Source: Colius striatus (Eukaryota > Chordata > Aves > Coliiformes > Coliidae). Taken from it: DNA of 64,000 nucleotides. Shown in pieces: positions 52,002-63,130 of the stretch. The notes under the pieces were generated by a model. That model saw only the letters and a list, made by a program, of their open reading frames with translations, was not told the origin of the DNA and made no database searches. Position 1 is the first letter of the stretch. Every line of letters starts with the position of its first letter. The DNA lies in NCBI RefSeq assembly GCF_028858725.1, contig NC_084760.1, forward strand, positions 60,227,367-60,291,366, given 5' to 3'. Made by a program: the position numbers and the translations under genes.

Positions 52002-53700
52002 TTATGGTGTTGAGAGGTTAACTTTTAGAAGATTTACTGGAATTATTTCTCTGTTGAACTCCATGACATCTCGTAGTCCATCATAAGCACTGAGGATCAT
52101 TCCTGTATTAACTGTGGTAAGCCTTATAATAATTTCTGCTGTCTTTATTGGCCTTTAGAAGTTCTCTTTTTGAGCTTTCCTGTCCTCATGGTGGACAGTG
52201 ATATTACCAACACTGCCTGGATGAGGTGGGGTTATAATGCATTTCATGGTTAATTAGAAATACATGAATTCTTCAAACTCAGGTTAAGGTCATTCTGTCT
52301 ACCACAGATCCTGAGTGCCTAGCAACCATGTCCCATACTGCCTGCAATTCACTTATGATAACATGAGTTTTTAATAAACACTAGTATTGTGTTACTGAGT
52401 CTAATATTTGCACAAACTCTGACTGTACCTCACTGTTACAAGTTATTTAATGGATAATAGGGTTATGATGACTAAAATATGCATACAAAAGCACGGCTGT
52501 AGTGTCCTACTCTCTTTAGAAAAAAAACAAAACAACAAAATTAAAATTTGTCACTTTTAGCTCTAGATCTGCTTGCTTTAATTCAGTATCTACAATGAAG
52601 TACATTAGTTTTTACTCAAAGTTAAAGTTTCCCTAAAGTGATAACAGTCTTAAGTCAGCTATTTGGACCACATTTGTTCCAATGTAGTATTTTTCTAACT
52701 TCTTCTGAAGCCTTGCCTCAATAAAATCTACTGTTTTTCTTTCTGTATCATCAAAAACACTGCCAACAGGTGGGTCTTGTTTGCTTTGGCCAGCATCAAG
52801 GTACAAGGAAGAAATAATGATGTGTGAAGGACAGGCTTTTCCAGCTCAGAAAAGCATGAAGTTCATTAGGATACCATCTGGAGTAGCTTTTGAGGTGGAG
52901 TCATTGACATGAATTACATAGAAATTAATTTGATTCTTCTGCTCTGGTGTATCTGTCTCAGAGCCAGTAAACACTCCTGTTCTTTTAAAAACTCAAATTC
53001 TGTCCCTTAAGGAAAACTCTCTGTTCTAACTCTCACCTATCAGGTAGGAAAGTAAGCTTGTGACCAGTTAACTTTCCATGACTTGAATGGAAACTGTTCT
53101 CAGTGGATGTGATTTGTTGCATCAGTGATTCATTATCTGTCTATTTCTGTATTCTGAATGTTTCTGTAATTTGCATCATCTGAAATTGGCCTTTATTACA
53201 AAAACTCACATAGCCTAATTCATGTAGTCACTGTGAACACCGAGCTCCTCAGTTGAAGACCTACTTGTTTTTTTCAGGGAGTCCTTACACAAAAGCAGGG
53301 TTCCTGGTTCTGGTGCATTAAAATGATGGAGTTATTCTAAGACTTCTGCAATAGTCCTGGTCCATTGCATGGCACTTATTACATTCTCAGATAGAGGAAA
53401 GGTGTTCAGCAAATCTTGAAAACTAAAGGTTGACTGTTCTTCAAATTTGATTTTATTACCATTTTCAAAGAATCCTGGACTTCTGCATCCCTAATGGATG
53501 AGGTTCTAGAGTCATTCCTGATATCCTATAAGCTACTCAACTAGCAAGCTAAGCTCTGCATGTATCTGGGAAGAAGTCCATACTTCAGAAACACCAGTAA
53601 GCAACACGAGAGATATTTTTACGTCCAGTAATCACAGGTTGAATAGTGACAAGTGAACAGAATGCAGCATAAATTCACCCTTGAATAAAAGAAAAATATT
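52002..53700 (-). pseudogene. Possible decayed coding remnant, parent unknown
   Basis: Three reverse-strand stretches translate into balanced, protein-like sequence. One covers 52,633-52,989 with one stop (for example KTVDFIEARLQKKLEKYYIG). One covers 53,218-53,490 with one stop (for example EEQSTFSFQDLLNTFPLSEN). One covers 52,002-52,250 with one stop (for example ILSAYDGLRDVMEFNREIIP). The first two are in the same frame, separated by a stop-rich 230 bp; the third is in another frame. I do not recognise a family. Stop density over the whole interval is near chance, so the case rests on amino-acid composition of the blocks and is weak. Chance open frames of about 110 codons occur elsewhere in the window. 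Confidence 0.25.
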
Positions 53701-54620
53701 TATTTAAAATGTAGTAATCTCCTCAGGGGCACATTTTCATTAACACTAACAAACTCACACTGACTTTTTTACTTTTCCATCTGAGTGGTTCTAGGACAGG
53801 TAATAAAAGCATATTTCACCTGAACAGCAGCCCAGGGGGAGATGGAGGTAAGCAGCAGGGCATGTGAGAAGGAAGTGTGTTACTGGCTCCACGGATGGAT
53901 TTACAGCTCTTGGAGCTCTTGTGAGGTCAGGGGGCTGCAGGAAGCAGCAGCCTTCTGCAGTCCCTGTGGGATTCCCTCTTTCTTCCAGCCCTATCCCCCT
54001 GGAGCCAAGGCCTGTCTTGTCTCAAGGAGAGACCAAGACTAGAACAGAAAGGAATCAGAGGTACCTCCTCTGGAGTCAAGAGAAGAAAAAGCAGGGTTCA
54101 GGGTCAGCAGAAAGAATTAGGTTTTCAAGTTAAAAACTACTTTACAACTTTTTCAGTACTGGAGCTTCCAAATTGGGCTAGCTGTTGTCCTTCTTAAAGC
54201 GTTTCCTTGAGCTCTCCCAGGACAGAGAGTTGAGTGAGCAGCTCTGAGGATGGATGAGGAAGCACCACTGTGGGGATCGACCCCAGGGCAAAGCTTCCCA
54301 CTGCTCTACTGAAGAGATACTTTCTGCAATGTATGTCTGACTGTGCTGTCCCCAGTGCAAACCAACAGACCTGCGTGGTCAACAGGATGGCCATACAGAC
54401 CTTCATAACCAACATAACCAACCTTGTTTGCCCTTCCCAAACTGCAGCCTATTATGGACAAGACAAGGTTTTCCTGGAGTGTATCAGACTGGCTCAGGTA
54501 ACAGAGTCAGCTCCCACCCTTGAGCATGGATGGCTGCATCTTGAAATTCTTGGCCTCATACACACTACACACCCAATACTCATGTGGGATGATTATTGCC
54601 ACAGATTGGTCATAACCTCT
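53701..54620. other. Intergenic, nothing recognised
   Basis: Moderately GC-richer than its left neighbour. An open frame on the plus strand at 54,270-54,773 runs into the LTR and has no recognisable content. No feature is supported. Confidence 0.4.
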
Positions 54621-55604
54621 TGTCATGGTTTAGCAAGGAACAGCTTTTGCTTGGTAACAGGGGGAGTGGGTTACAGTGAAGACTCGGTAAAGTTTTTGGA
54701 CTCTCCTCTGGCTCCTGGAGACCCACCTCCATCCCGGCTGGGCCAATCTGGCTCTTCTGTGATCAGTATTTAGGGATGGGAATTTGAAGTGCTGGCAGGA
54801 GGTGTAAGAGTGATACAAGAGGGAGGCGACCACGTAGACCCCACAGTCAGAGAAGGAGGAAGGAAGGAGGAGCAGCAGACCAGAGATTCCTCTGCAAGCC
54901 GTGGTGAGAATGCAGGCTGTACCCTCCAACCCATGTGGGGCCACAGAAGGACTGAGAGCCACCAGCAGCTCCATGTGAGTGCAACCAGACAGGCGAGGGA
55001 CTGTGTGGGGAGGCAGCCATGGCCCAGGCTGTGCTGGAGAGCCTGTGTGCCACAGAGCAGCCCCACACGAGAGGCAGAGAGGAGCTGCAGCCTTTGGGAT
55101 AAATGCATGTTGGAGCAGCCCGTGCAGGGCTGCCATGTGTGTGAGGTACCCCACAGACTTGCAGGGAGGACTGGTGCAGAGCCCACCTGCCCTGAGGAGA
55201 GACAAAGGGCAGAAGCTATCAGGAATAGACTGACTGAAACCCCCACTGCCTGCCCCCCTGAGCTGTTCAGCGGGGGAGGAGGTAAAAACACCAGGATCAA
55301 GGCTCTGAGCCCAGGAAGAGGGGAGAAGTGGGGAGAAGGTGGTCTTAAAGGGCTGGTCAGACTCTTCAACATTGTACCACTCTGTGTTGTTTTATTTTGG
55401 TTATGTTTTGGGGTTTTATGGTTATTTTAGTTGATGTTGCATTAAATTATTTTCTGTTTTCTTCCCCAAACCAAGTAGCCTGGTCTGTTTTGTCCTGGAC
55501 CTTAAGTGGCAATCAAGCTCTCCCTGCCCTTTGGCAATCCCCAGGTCTTTGGCACTTGAGGCTAATTGTGGTCTTTTGTTCCCTGAGGGGCCTAAACCAC
55601 AACA
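54621..55604 (+). mobile_element. Solo LTR of an endogenous retrovirus, 984 bp
   Basis: The left terminus TGTCATGGTTTAG and the right terminus CTAAACCACAACA form an imperfect inverted pair with TG...CA ends. Flanking pentamers are cctct (54,616-54,620) and ccttt (55,605-55,609), a 5-bp target duplication with one mismatch. An ATTAAA-type polyadenylation signal near 55,440 followed by a T-rich stretch supports plus orientation. Long open frames inside (up to 213 codons) overlap each other on both strands and reflect the GC-rich U3 region, not genes. No internal viral region is present. Confidence 0.82.
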
Positions 55605-56891
55605 CCTTTCTTGACCAAAACTTCTGCTTGTAACCCTAGTCTGGGTTACAACCACAAGTGAGGTGACAAATAGGCAAGATGCTGGACAAGTCACCAGCGA
55701 GCATGACCTCGAAGACCTGCTTGACTTCAATAACTGGTCCCAAGCTGTGCAGTCCTTCCCCTGAGAATGATCTCAGCTGTTTTATTTCCAGGATGAAACA
55801 AGTCCCAGAAGGAGCCTCCAAAGCTGTGTGCTGAAAAACAGCAGCATATGAGAAAACAGAACTAATGTGATTTTGACAACTTCTGGATAACACACATTGG
55901 TGTGCCTGGGGTAGGAAATCACAGAGTCTTTCTTGTGTGCCACATTTGGCACAGCTCAGTGCATGGTGCAGTCTGTGAGTGATATGAAGGGTGGTAGAGG
56001 CAAAAGACCATGGGATAAGCATTGAGATAGAGACCACTCCAAGGCACATGTGGTGCAAATCAGGCCCAGGACTGCCAAATTTTACCTGTTAATGCTACAA
56101 GTTCCAAATGATGCCATTTTTCACACTATGTGGCAAAATTATTTCAGCTACTAAAACATTTTATTTCCTGTGTTTTCACAGTTTAGAAGACATTTTCCTA
56201 ATACCTAGGAAAGGTGTTGGCACACTATGTTTATGTGATAAGTCTGATATGAAATGCATTGGACTCAACACACATCTGCCATGCACAAAGCAGTGCAAGC
56301 TCAGAAGCACTGTGGAACTGGTTTAGCCAGACTCAGCGTCTGTGTGTGTTGTGAAGGATCACTTTCTTTCTCTAAAGTTGCACCTAAAACCATCTCAAAA
56401 CTGGTTTTCTCTCCATTGCACAGTTGTTTAATCAGAATGGGACCAAGGTCCACTGAGAGGACACATTCATTGGTGTGCAAGGATGAGAAAAACAGACAGT
56501 CTGAAAAACAGGAAAGGGACAGAAAGGCTTCCTTGGAAAAGATTTGTTCTGCAGCAAACTGACAAACTTCACACATTTCAGTATCAATCTTCTTTTTAGT
56601 ATTATTGTGACAATCTACATGATATCTTTAGAAAAAAAATCCCTCTAATTAAAGATTTGATGTGACAGAGCATTCATGCTAAAAAATAATTCAGCTGTCT
56701 CAAGTGCTATTAAAAGCATGTACTCAACAGAGTGATCACATTGCTTTCTCCTAAATAAATCCAACTACCACAGCTGCTGAGGTTAAGTGGAAGACTGCAG
56801 AACAGGAATGATACAAGATAACTACCACAGATCGTGAGGAGGTGGATCACTGTAGGAAATTCCCCTCTTGTCTATTGTGGCTGTGTAACAC
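55605..56891. other. Downstream flank of the vanin gene
   Basis: Likely includes the vanin 3' UTR on the minus strand. A reverse-strand AATAAA lies at 56,160-56,165 but its use is unproven. No other gene was recognised. Confidence 0.4.
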
Positions 56892-59800
56892 CTAAGGAGC
56901 TACATTATGGGAGGTTCGGAGAGGATGCGGCCAGTCCTTTTCATAAAGCCTTCCAAAAAGCGTCACTGTTACCACTGGTTTCGATGTACTGTGCTTGCTT
57001 TTCAAACGTCCATCATGTAGCACCTGGTTGTAAAGAGACAGAAAAACACTAATAGTCCAGTAATAGAGGAGCAATATCACATGGTACAGAAAGGATAGTC
57101 TTTAGATGTTGAATATTTTTATGTGGTACTTTTAAAAGGCAATGATGACAATGAAAGAAATCAGAATTCTCTCTGGCTCTGCCATAGACTTGCCAAATTT
57201 CCTTTGACCTGAAGGTCTTTAAAACTTCCTCCAGCTCCGTCTTTAGGAAAAAAAAACCGTCATATTTTTCACCTTAGAGTAGAAGAAAGTGAGAAGAATG
57301 GATTTGTTAGGTTCTCGTTAGTTACTCATACATGGTGATGAAGGTGATCCACACTTTATATCTAAGACAGTAATTTGATTTTTTTTTTTTTTTATGTAAA
57401 CCCAGAAACAATTTTCAGGTAGAAGTAGAGAATTTTAAGCTACTGGCCATATGTTGTTTTTCTCAGTTGCTTTTTACAAATCAGTTTGGAATCATTGTTG
57501 TTCATATACTGTGAACTTTTTAAGTGTCTCTGGGACAACAATAAGCACGTATTTGTTAAGAAAACATAGACTGTATTTATAAATTAGACCATGGTCATAC
57601 TTCAGCAGATCAATGAGTCCTGTGATGCACATGCTTTTACAGAACTCCCATCCAAACCAAATATGTAGGGTGAGTAATGCTTTTCCATTATCTAGCTCAT
57701 AAAAAAAACATCCTTGTTTCTCCTGAAACTTTTCAAGTCTTTTCCACTGTCTTTGTTGTCTCTTGTAAGCTATGAAATAACACATCCAAATAAATTAAGA
57801 TTTCACTTAGCCTCTTACATAAACGTAATCTAAGGTCTATGAATGAAAACATGTTTTGGCAAAAATACACAATTAAGTTTCAAATAAAAAAACCTATTGA
57901 ATGGTAAGGTTGGAAGGGACCTTTAGAGATCATCTAGTCCAACTCCCCTGCAGAAGCCGGTCTACCTAGATCAGGTCACACAGGAACATATCCAGACTGG
58001 TTTTGAAGACCTCCAGAGAAGGAAATTCCACACTCTCCCTGGGAAGCTTGTGCCAGGGCTCCATCACCCTCACAATAAATTAGTTTTTTCTTATGTTTTT
58101 TGTGTTGCAGCTTCAACCCATTACCCCTTGTCCTGTTGCTAGCTACTGTAGAAAAAAGGGATGCTCCAACCTCCTGACACCCATCATTTAGATATTTGTA
58201 AATATTCATGAGATCCCCCCTCAGTCTCCTCTTCTCCAGACTCAACAGCCCCAGCTCCCGCAGCCTTTCCTCATAAGGAAGATGCTCCAGTCCCCTGATC
58301 ATCTTGGTGGCCCTGCACTGGACTCTATCAAGAAGTTCTCTTTCCCTCTTGAGCTGAGGAGCCCAGATGAGGCCTCACCAGGGCAGGGTAAGTAAACCTT
58401 AAAAATCTCTTAAAAATCCCCTTTAATGTATTCAACTGCATAGGATCTCTGCTCTTATGCATGATACTCATCAGTAATTTTTCTTGCTTGGACAATTTAT
58501 CAGGCTATTTGATTTCTATGTGGCCTAAAATGTCTATCAGCAGAAACCTGCAGAAAATAGCACCTTAATTGCTGGTATTTTTAGACTTAGGACCTGAAGT
58601 GAGAAGGTATATGTGTTAAAGAAAACACAGCAGAGGTTAGCCTTAGCATGTACATTTTCTCATCAGTAAGAATTAATTCAATTTATCCTTCTAAATGCTC
58701 CCTTGGTTTATTATCTGCAGAACCAAAGAAAGCTGGTTGTGGATGGGAATTTGCTATCATATTGTCTTCCAGCACCATAGCCTGGAAGACCTCTTATCGA
58801 ACAGCTCCAGAGTATGCCATTACCTTGAACTCCCCAGGGGCCAGCTCCACCCCACTGTACAAGACTTCTGGAAAGACATAGTTGGTGCCAAATGTGCCAC
58901 TGAGGGAGAACATCTCAAACTTGGTCTGAGCTGTCTCCACTGGCTGCCCACACGTGTTCCGGTCTGTGCTCTTGCACTTGAGCAGTGTGCATATCTGCAG
59001 GGAGAACGATATAGAAAGTCAAAATTTTGCTAAACTTTCATTAATCAAGAGCTGGATTTGACAGCAAGAAAAGTTCTCATGATACAGTCATGGATAGTTG
59101 TTTTGGAGTGGTTGAGATGTAGGCATATACAACCTACATTTAACTCCCGCAAAGTCAATTACCTGCCAATGGTACTTTATGAGAGAACCATGAAGTCCGT
59201 CAAATGCACCGAGGACATAAACTTCATCTTTGCTCTTGTTTGACATTCGATAGACCAAATGACAGCACAAGTCTCTTTGGCAAACTGTGTAGTTTCCAGT
59301 TTTGCGTCTGAGTTCAGTGAAAGTGAATATATCCCGCCGAACAGCTCCTGAAAAAGTATTCTTTTCTTGCGGAAATTTCTTGATCCTTGCAGCATACGAG
59401 CTCCAGTTGACAGCAGGCGGGTAGGTGGGGGAAAGCCGGGGATGTGATCTCAACTCTGCTAGCAGGAGATGACCCTCTTCAGTCTCGCTGTCATAATGGT
59501 AGGCAACAGGTCCCTCCGGCGAGAAGAGCCCACTGCCTGCAAAGGACACCCACCAGCCCTCCATCAGCAGGTACCCTGGAGCACGGCTTGATGGGGGTCA
59601 GCCAACCCCCATCCGACACACAGAGGCTGTTTGATCATACTAGCTTTAGTTAACACATGAATGAGAACTTTGAAAAAAATTTAAAGCATAAAGCTGCTAA
59701 AATACCCATCAGAGTATAAAAATATGACCAAAACTTCACAGGTTTTGTGTTTTTCTGGATCTTTAATCTGAGTCTTAAATGACAATTTGACACGGGACTA

Positions 59801-62800
59801 TTCTTTTTTTTAAAAAAAGAAATGAACTTAGGTTAATTGGAATACAAATCAGATCTCTAAGAGTGGCATATTTCCCCCCCTCCAAAAAAAAAAAACCCAA
59901 ATTTGGATGTAATTACATTTCAGGGAAGGAAACCCTGTGGCCTAAACTCTATATGTACTAGATTTATATATTTATAAACCATATACTATATTTAAGGCAC
60001 ACAGAAATGTTCCTTTGTGGCTTTCACTTCAGCTTCAGGGGAGAATTACAGAAGCAACCAGAGCAACATTTTCTCAGTTTTTAGGAAAAAAAAATTTAAA
60101 TGGCAGTAAGAAACTATTCAGATTAAAACAAAACATAAATATCTCTAATTCCTCAGCATTCACAAAAGTCTGAGAATGTTTTATTTGATATACAAGAGGA
60201 ATCCTCCTTCTCATTTTAGGCTGTTAAATTCTGTCTAAAACATTTTTTTTCCATTTAACTATTGATTGGATTTTAAACAAAAATGCTGCTTCTAAATGAG
60301 AGGCCAAAAATGTAAATAAAATTTCACTTTTAGATTATCAAAATGTAATGCCATGGACTTCTTAATTTTACCTCTCCTGGAATATTCAATATTATCTTGC
60401 CTGAATTATTACATTCAATACAATGGAAGATTTTTATTCTGGTTGAAACACTATTTTCCAGAGACTTCACTATTTGTACAACATTTCTGCTCCTTCTGAA
60501 TCCAGTACTCTGAGGCTAACATACAGCTTACCTGTCATTGCCAAGCTGACGTTATGAGTATTTGCTGAAAGTAAATTGACACCCATGCCCATAGCCCAGG
60601 CAGAGTGAAACTCAACGGCGGTCAGAAATGGCAGGACGTTCATCCAAGCCGTTGGGAAGAGCACGGTGTCCACCTGCAACTCGCTCACCAGGACCACGGC
60701 AGGCTCACGGAAAAGGATGTCGAAGCAAGTGAAAATGCCAAACTTCCCAAAGGGAGTCTCAAAGGTGACAGCTTCTGGCTCTTTTGGGTAATTAAACTGA
60801 GTCTCTCTTCTAAACAAGTTGTACTGCAGGTGAAGAAAAGGGCATATTAGAAACTAAAAGTAAGCAAGATTAAGAACAGCTACTTTTATGTCTGAGGTAG
60901 GTTTTAAAGCAAAGCTGTGGGTTGAGATACATGAGCTGGCCAGGGTAGTGGGTTTAAATCCATCCAGCCAACTCTCTCTCCCTGCAAAATGCTACAGCTG
61001 TGCCTCAGCTTCATCCTGGAAGCAATGTACAGAGAATATTAACTGCTAAACCTTGCCAAGATGTCACCTGCAAAAGTGCTGTCTGGATTGGCTAAAATTG
61101 TATCAAGGATGAGCTAATATTTAAAGAGTACTGAAAACTCTATCATGGCTTCTTTCCTACTTATTATCAGAAATGTAGTCCCTAAGTATCTGGTATTCAG
61201 TATGCATTCTGCCATTGCAGTGCTTCTGGGAATAATGCCTGACTGATCAAACACTTGCCTGCTCTTCCTTCTGGCCATCAGATCCTTGCATCAGATCATC
61301 CTGGATTGATTATTGCTCTATGATATTGTAAAATTATTGTAAAAGCCATCAGAAATTGGTACCAGAGAGATGAAAAATATATTTCAAGCCAATTACACCA
61401 TGATGCTGAACTGCCTCTTTACCTTGTGGTAACGAGCCACTAGCTTCCCCTCTGGGTCAAAGACAACATCAGTATTGTACTGATAGCGACTGTCGCTGGG
61501 GCAGCCAGGATCACTGGAGTTACAGGGCTTCTTGTCCCCCATGTTTGCAATCACGTAGATGGAGTTATTCCTGGCCATGCAGCTGAGTCGTTCCTGCACT
61601 GGAGCATGACCAAACCTAGTGCATTTTTGGTGGTGAAAGAAAAAAAAATTAAATTAAAAGTTTAAGTCGAGATGTGGAAGAAATGCATTCAAAATTACTG
61701 CTCCACTAACTACACATCCACAGGTGCTGAAAAAGGGGTAGATCAAATCATAGTTCCTGTTAATTTTCTTCTCTGTTCATAGCGTCATTTTAATTTGTTG
61801 GTCTTTTAACTTTAAGAAGTAGTCTCTGCATTTTCGCCTTTCTTGTACCCTAAAAATTGTTATTTTCTGTGTGTTTGTAATTCCCAACTAATACACATAA
61901 AAATATATGGAGAACTTCAGAAAACAAAGAAGATAAATCAGTATATAGACATAAACTTAAAGTAACTTAAAAAAAATTTCAGGCAGATAGAAGCCTTGAT
62001 TTCAAAAATAACTATATGCTTCTTTTAAGACTTAACTCTGTTTAAGGCAGCTGCCCATAAGCCTTTAGTAAACAAAAGGAAATAGCATATACAGAGATGA
62101 AGACTCCTAAAATCTAGATTAATAAAGCCTCAGAAGAGAAGAGTACCAAAGCTTAGCTTAGACACAGATTTGGTTCTGCTGGTGTCCCTCACTGACATGC
62201 ATTCAGAGCAGCCCTGTGTAACAGCAGAATTTATGAGTGACTGGATTTCTAAAAGGCATTTCTTTCAGATCTAGAAACATATTTTGTGCAATCTGATTTT
62301 TGGAATCACCCTGACACATAAGCTGAGGTTTGACTCACCTTGTCTCATCTGTGCACCTGACATGATAATAAATTAGCTTTAACTTACAGAAGATTTGCAC
62401 AATTGATATGAAGTGATAAAGTTTTGCAAGTTACAAGAACAATAATTTTGTCTAAAGTTTCCTCATTTTATGATTTTAAAAAGTAAGACTTCTTCAGTGC
62501 TTCTGACCTTCCATAATCCCATGACCATTTAACAGTTCTTTTTGATGCATCCCATTGTTATGATACTGGAGAATTTTAAATAGATTTTTTTTTCTTTAAA
62601 TACTATTTTGTAGGCATTTGTTGGGAGCAGCCCATGACTCCATGAGACACCAGTTTGAAATCCCACTAACCACTGCAGAAGGAATCACCTTGTGGGGTCG
62701 GTGCAGGGAATCCAGCTCACCGCTGGATCCGGGATATCCTCCAGGTAGGGGTAGATGGCTTCTCTCGTGAAACGCCAGCCGTAAATGCCATCTTCGGGAG

Positions 62801-63130
62801 TCACGATGATGTGGGCACCCTGACACAACAGGCTCCGTTAAGAACTCACCCATCAACAGAAAACCAGAAGAGTCTGCAGGAGCAGAAGCCTCTCACTATC
62901 AACAATACACCTAGTACCTGCTGCGCAGCTTCCTTGATGGCCCCTTCCAAGACGTCCATGTTTCTGTTCATCAGGGCCAGAGCATCCTCAGGAGAGACGG
63001 GCTTGCTGGTGGCCTCTGGCAGGATGACTGCGTGCTCGTAGACGGCGGCGATGAAGGTGTCGGAGCCCAGGGTGTGGAGGGCTGTGAGCGCAAACACGGC
63101 AGCACACAGCAGAGGCCTGGGAGAGAGCAT
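56892..63130 (-). CDS. VNN1: Vanin (pantetheinase), complete seven-exon gene
   Basis: Vanins hydrolyse pantetheine to pantothenate and cysteamine. Coding exons (minus): 62,918-63,130; 62,689-62,819; 61,423-61,615; 60,532-60,823; 59,163-59,536; 58,824-58,994; 56,892-57,023. All introns are GT-AG, phases agree, and the join gives 1,506 nt, 501 residues. A signal peptide ([20 protein letters not shown]) is followed by the nitrilase domain with the catalytic Glu ([12 protein letters not shown]), Lys (ARYHK, last codon of exon 3) and Cys ([10 protein letters not shown], exon 4). The C-terminal domain follows ([42 protein letters not shown]). Human VNN1 has 513 residues ending in a hydrophobic GPI signal; here the protein stops at [12 protein letters not shown], without one, suggesting secretion. 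An in-frame upstream ATG at 63,154 is an alternative start. Position next to TAAR1 fits VNN1, but VNN2/VNN3-type orthology is not excluded. Confidence 0.94.
57895..58388 (-). mobile_element. CR1 LINE fragment in vanin intron 6
   Basis: The reverse-oriented CR1 3' end begins with aatggtaaggttggaaggga, cctttagagatcatctagtc and runs through tcccctcagtctcctcttct and aagaagttctctttccctct to ggcctcaccagggcag. The reverse frame at 57,976-58,302 reads [20 protein letters not shown], the CR1 ORF2 C-terminus. It is 5'-truncated and broken. It lies between vanin exons 6 and 7 in the same orientation as the gene. Confidence 0.95.

Noticed and set aside
54630-55430. Several 190-213 codon open frames on both strands
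   Set aside because: They lie inside the 984-bp solo LTR and overlap each other antisense, which points to GC-rich, stop-poor sequence and not to genes.
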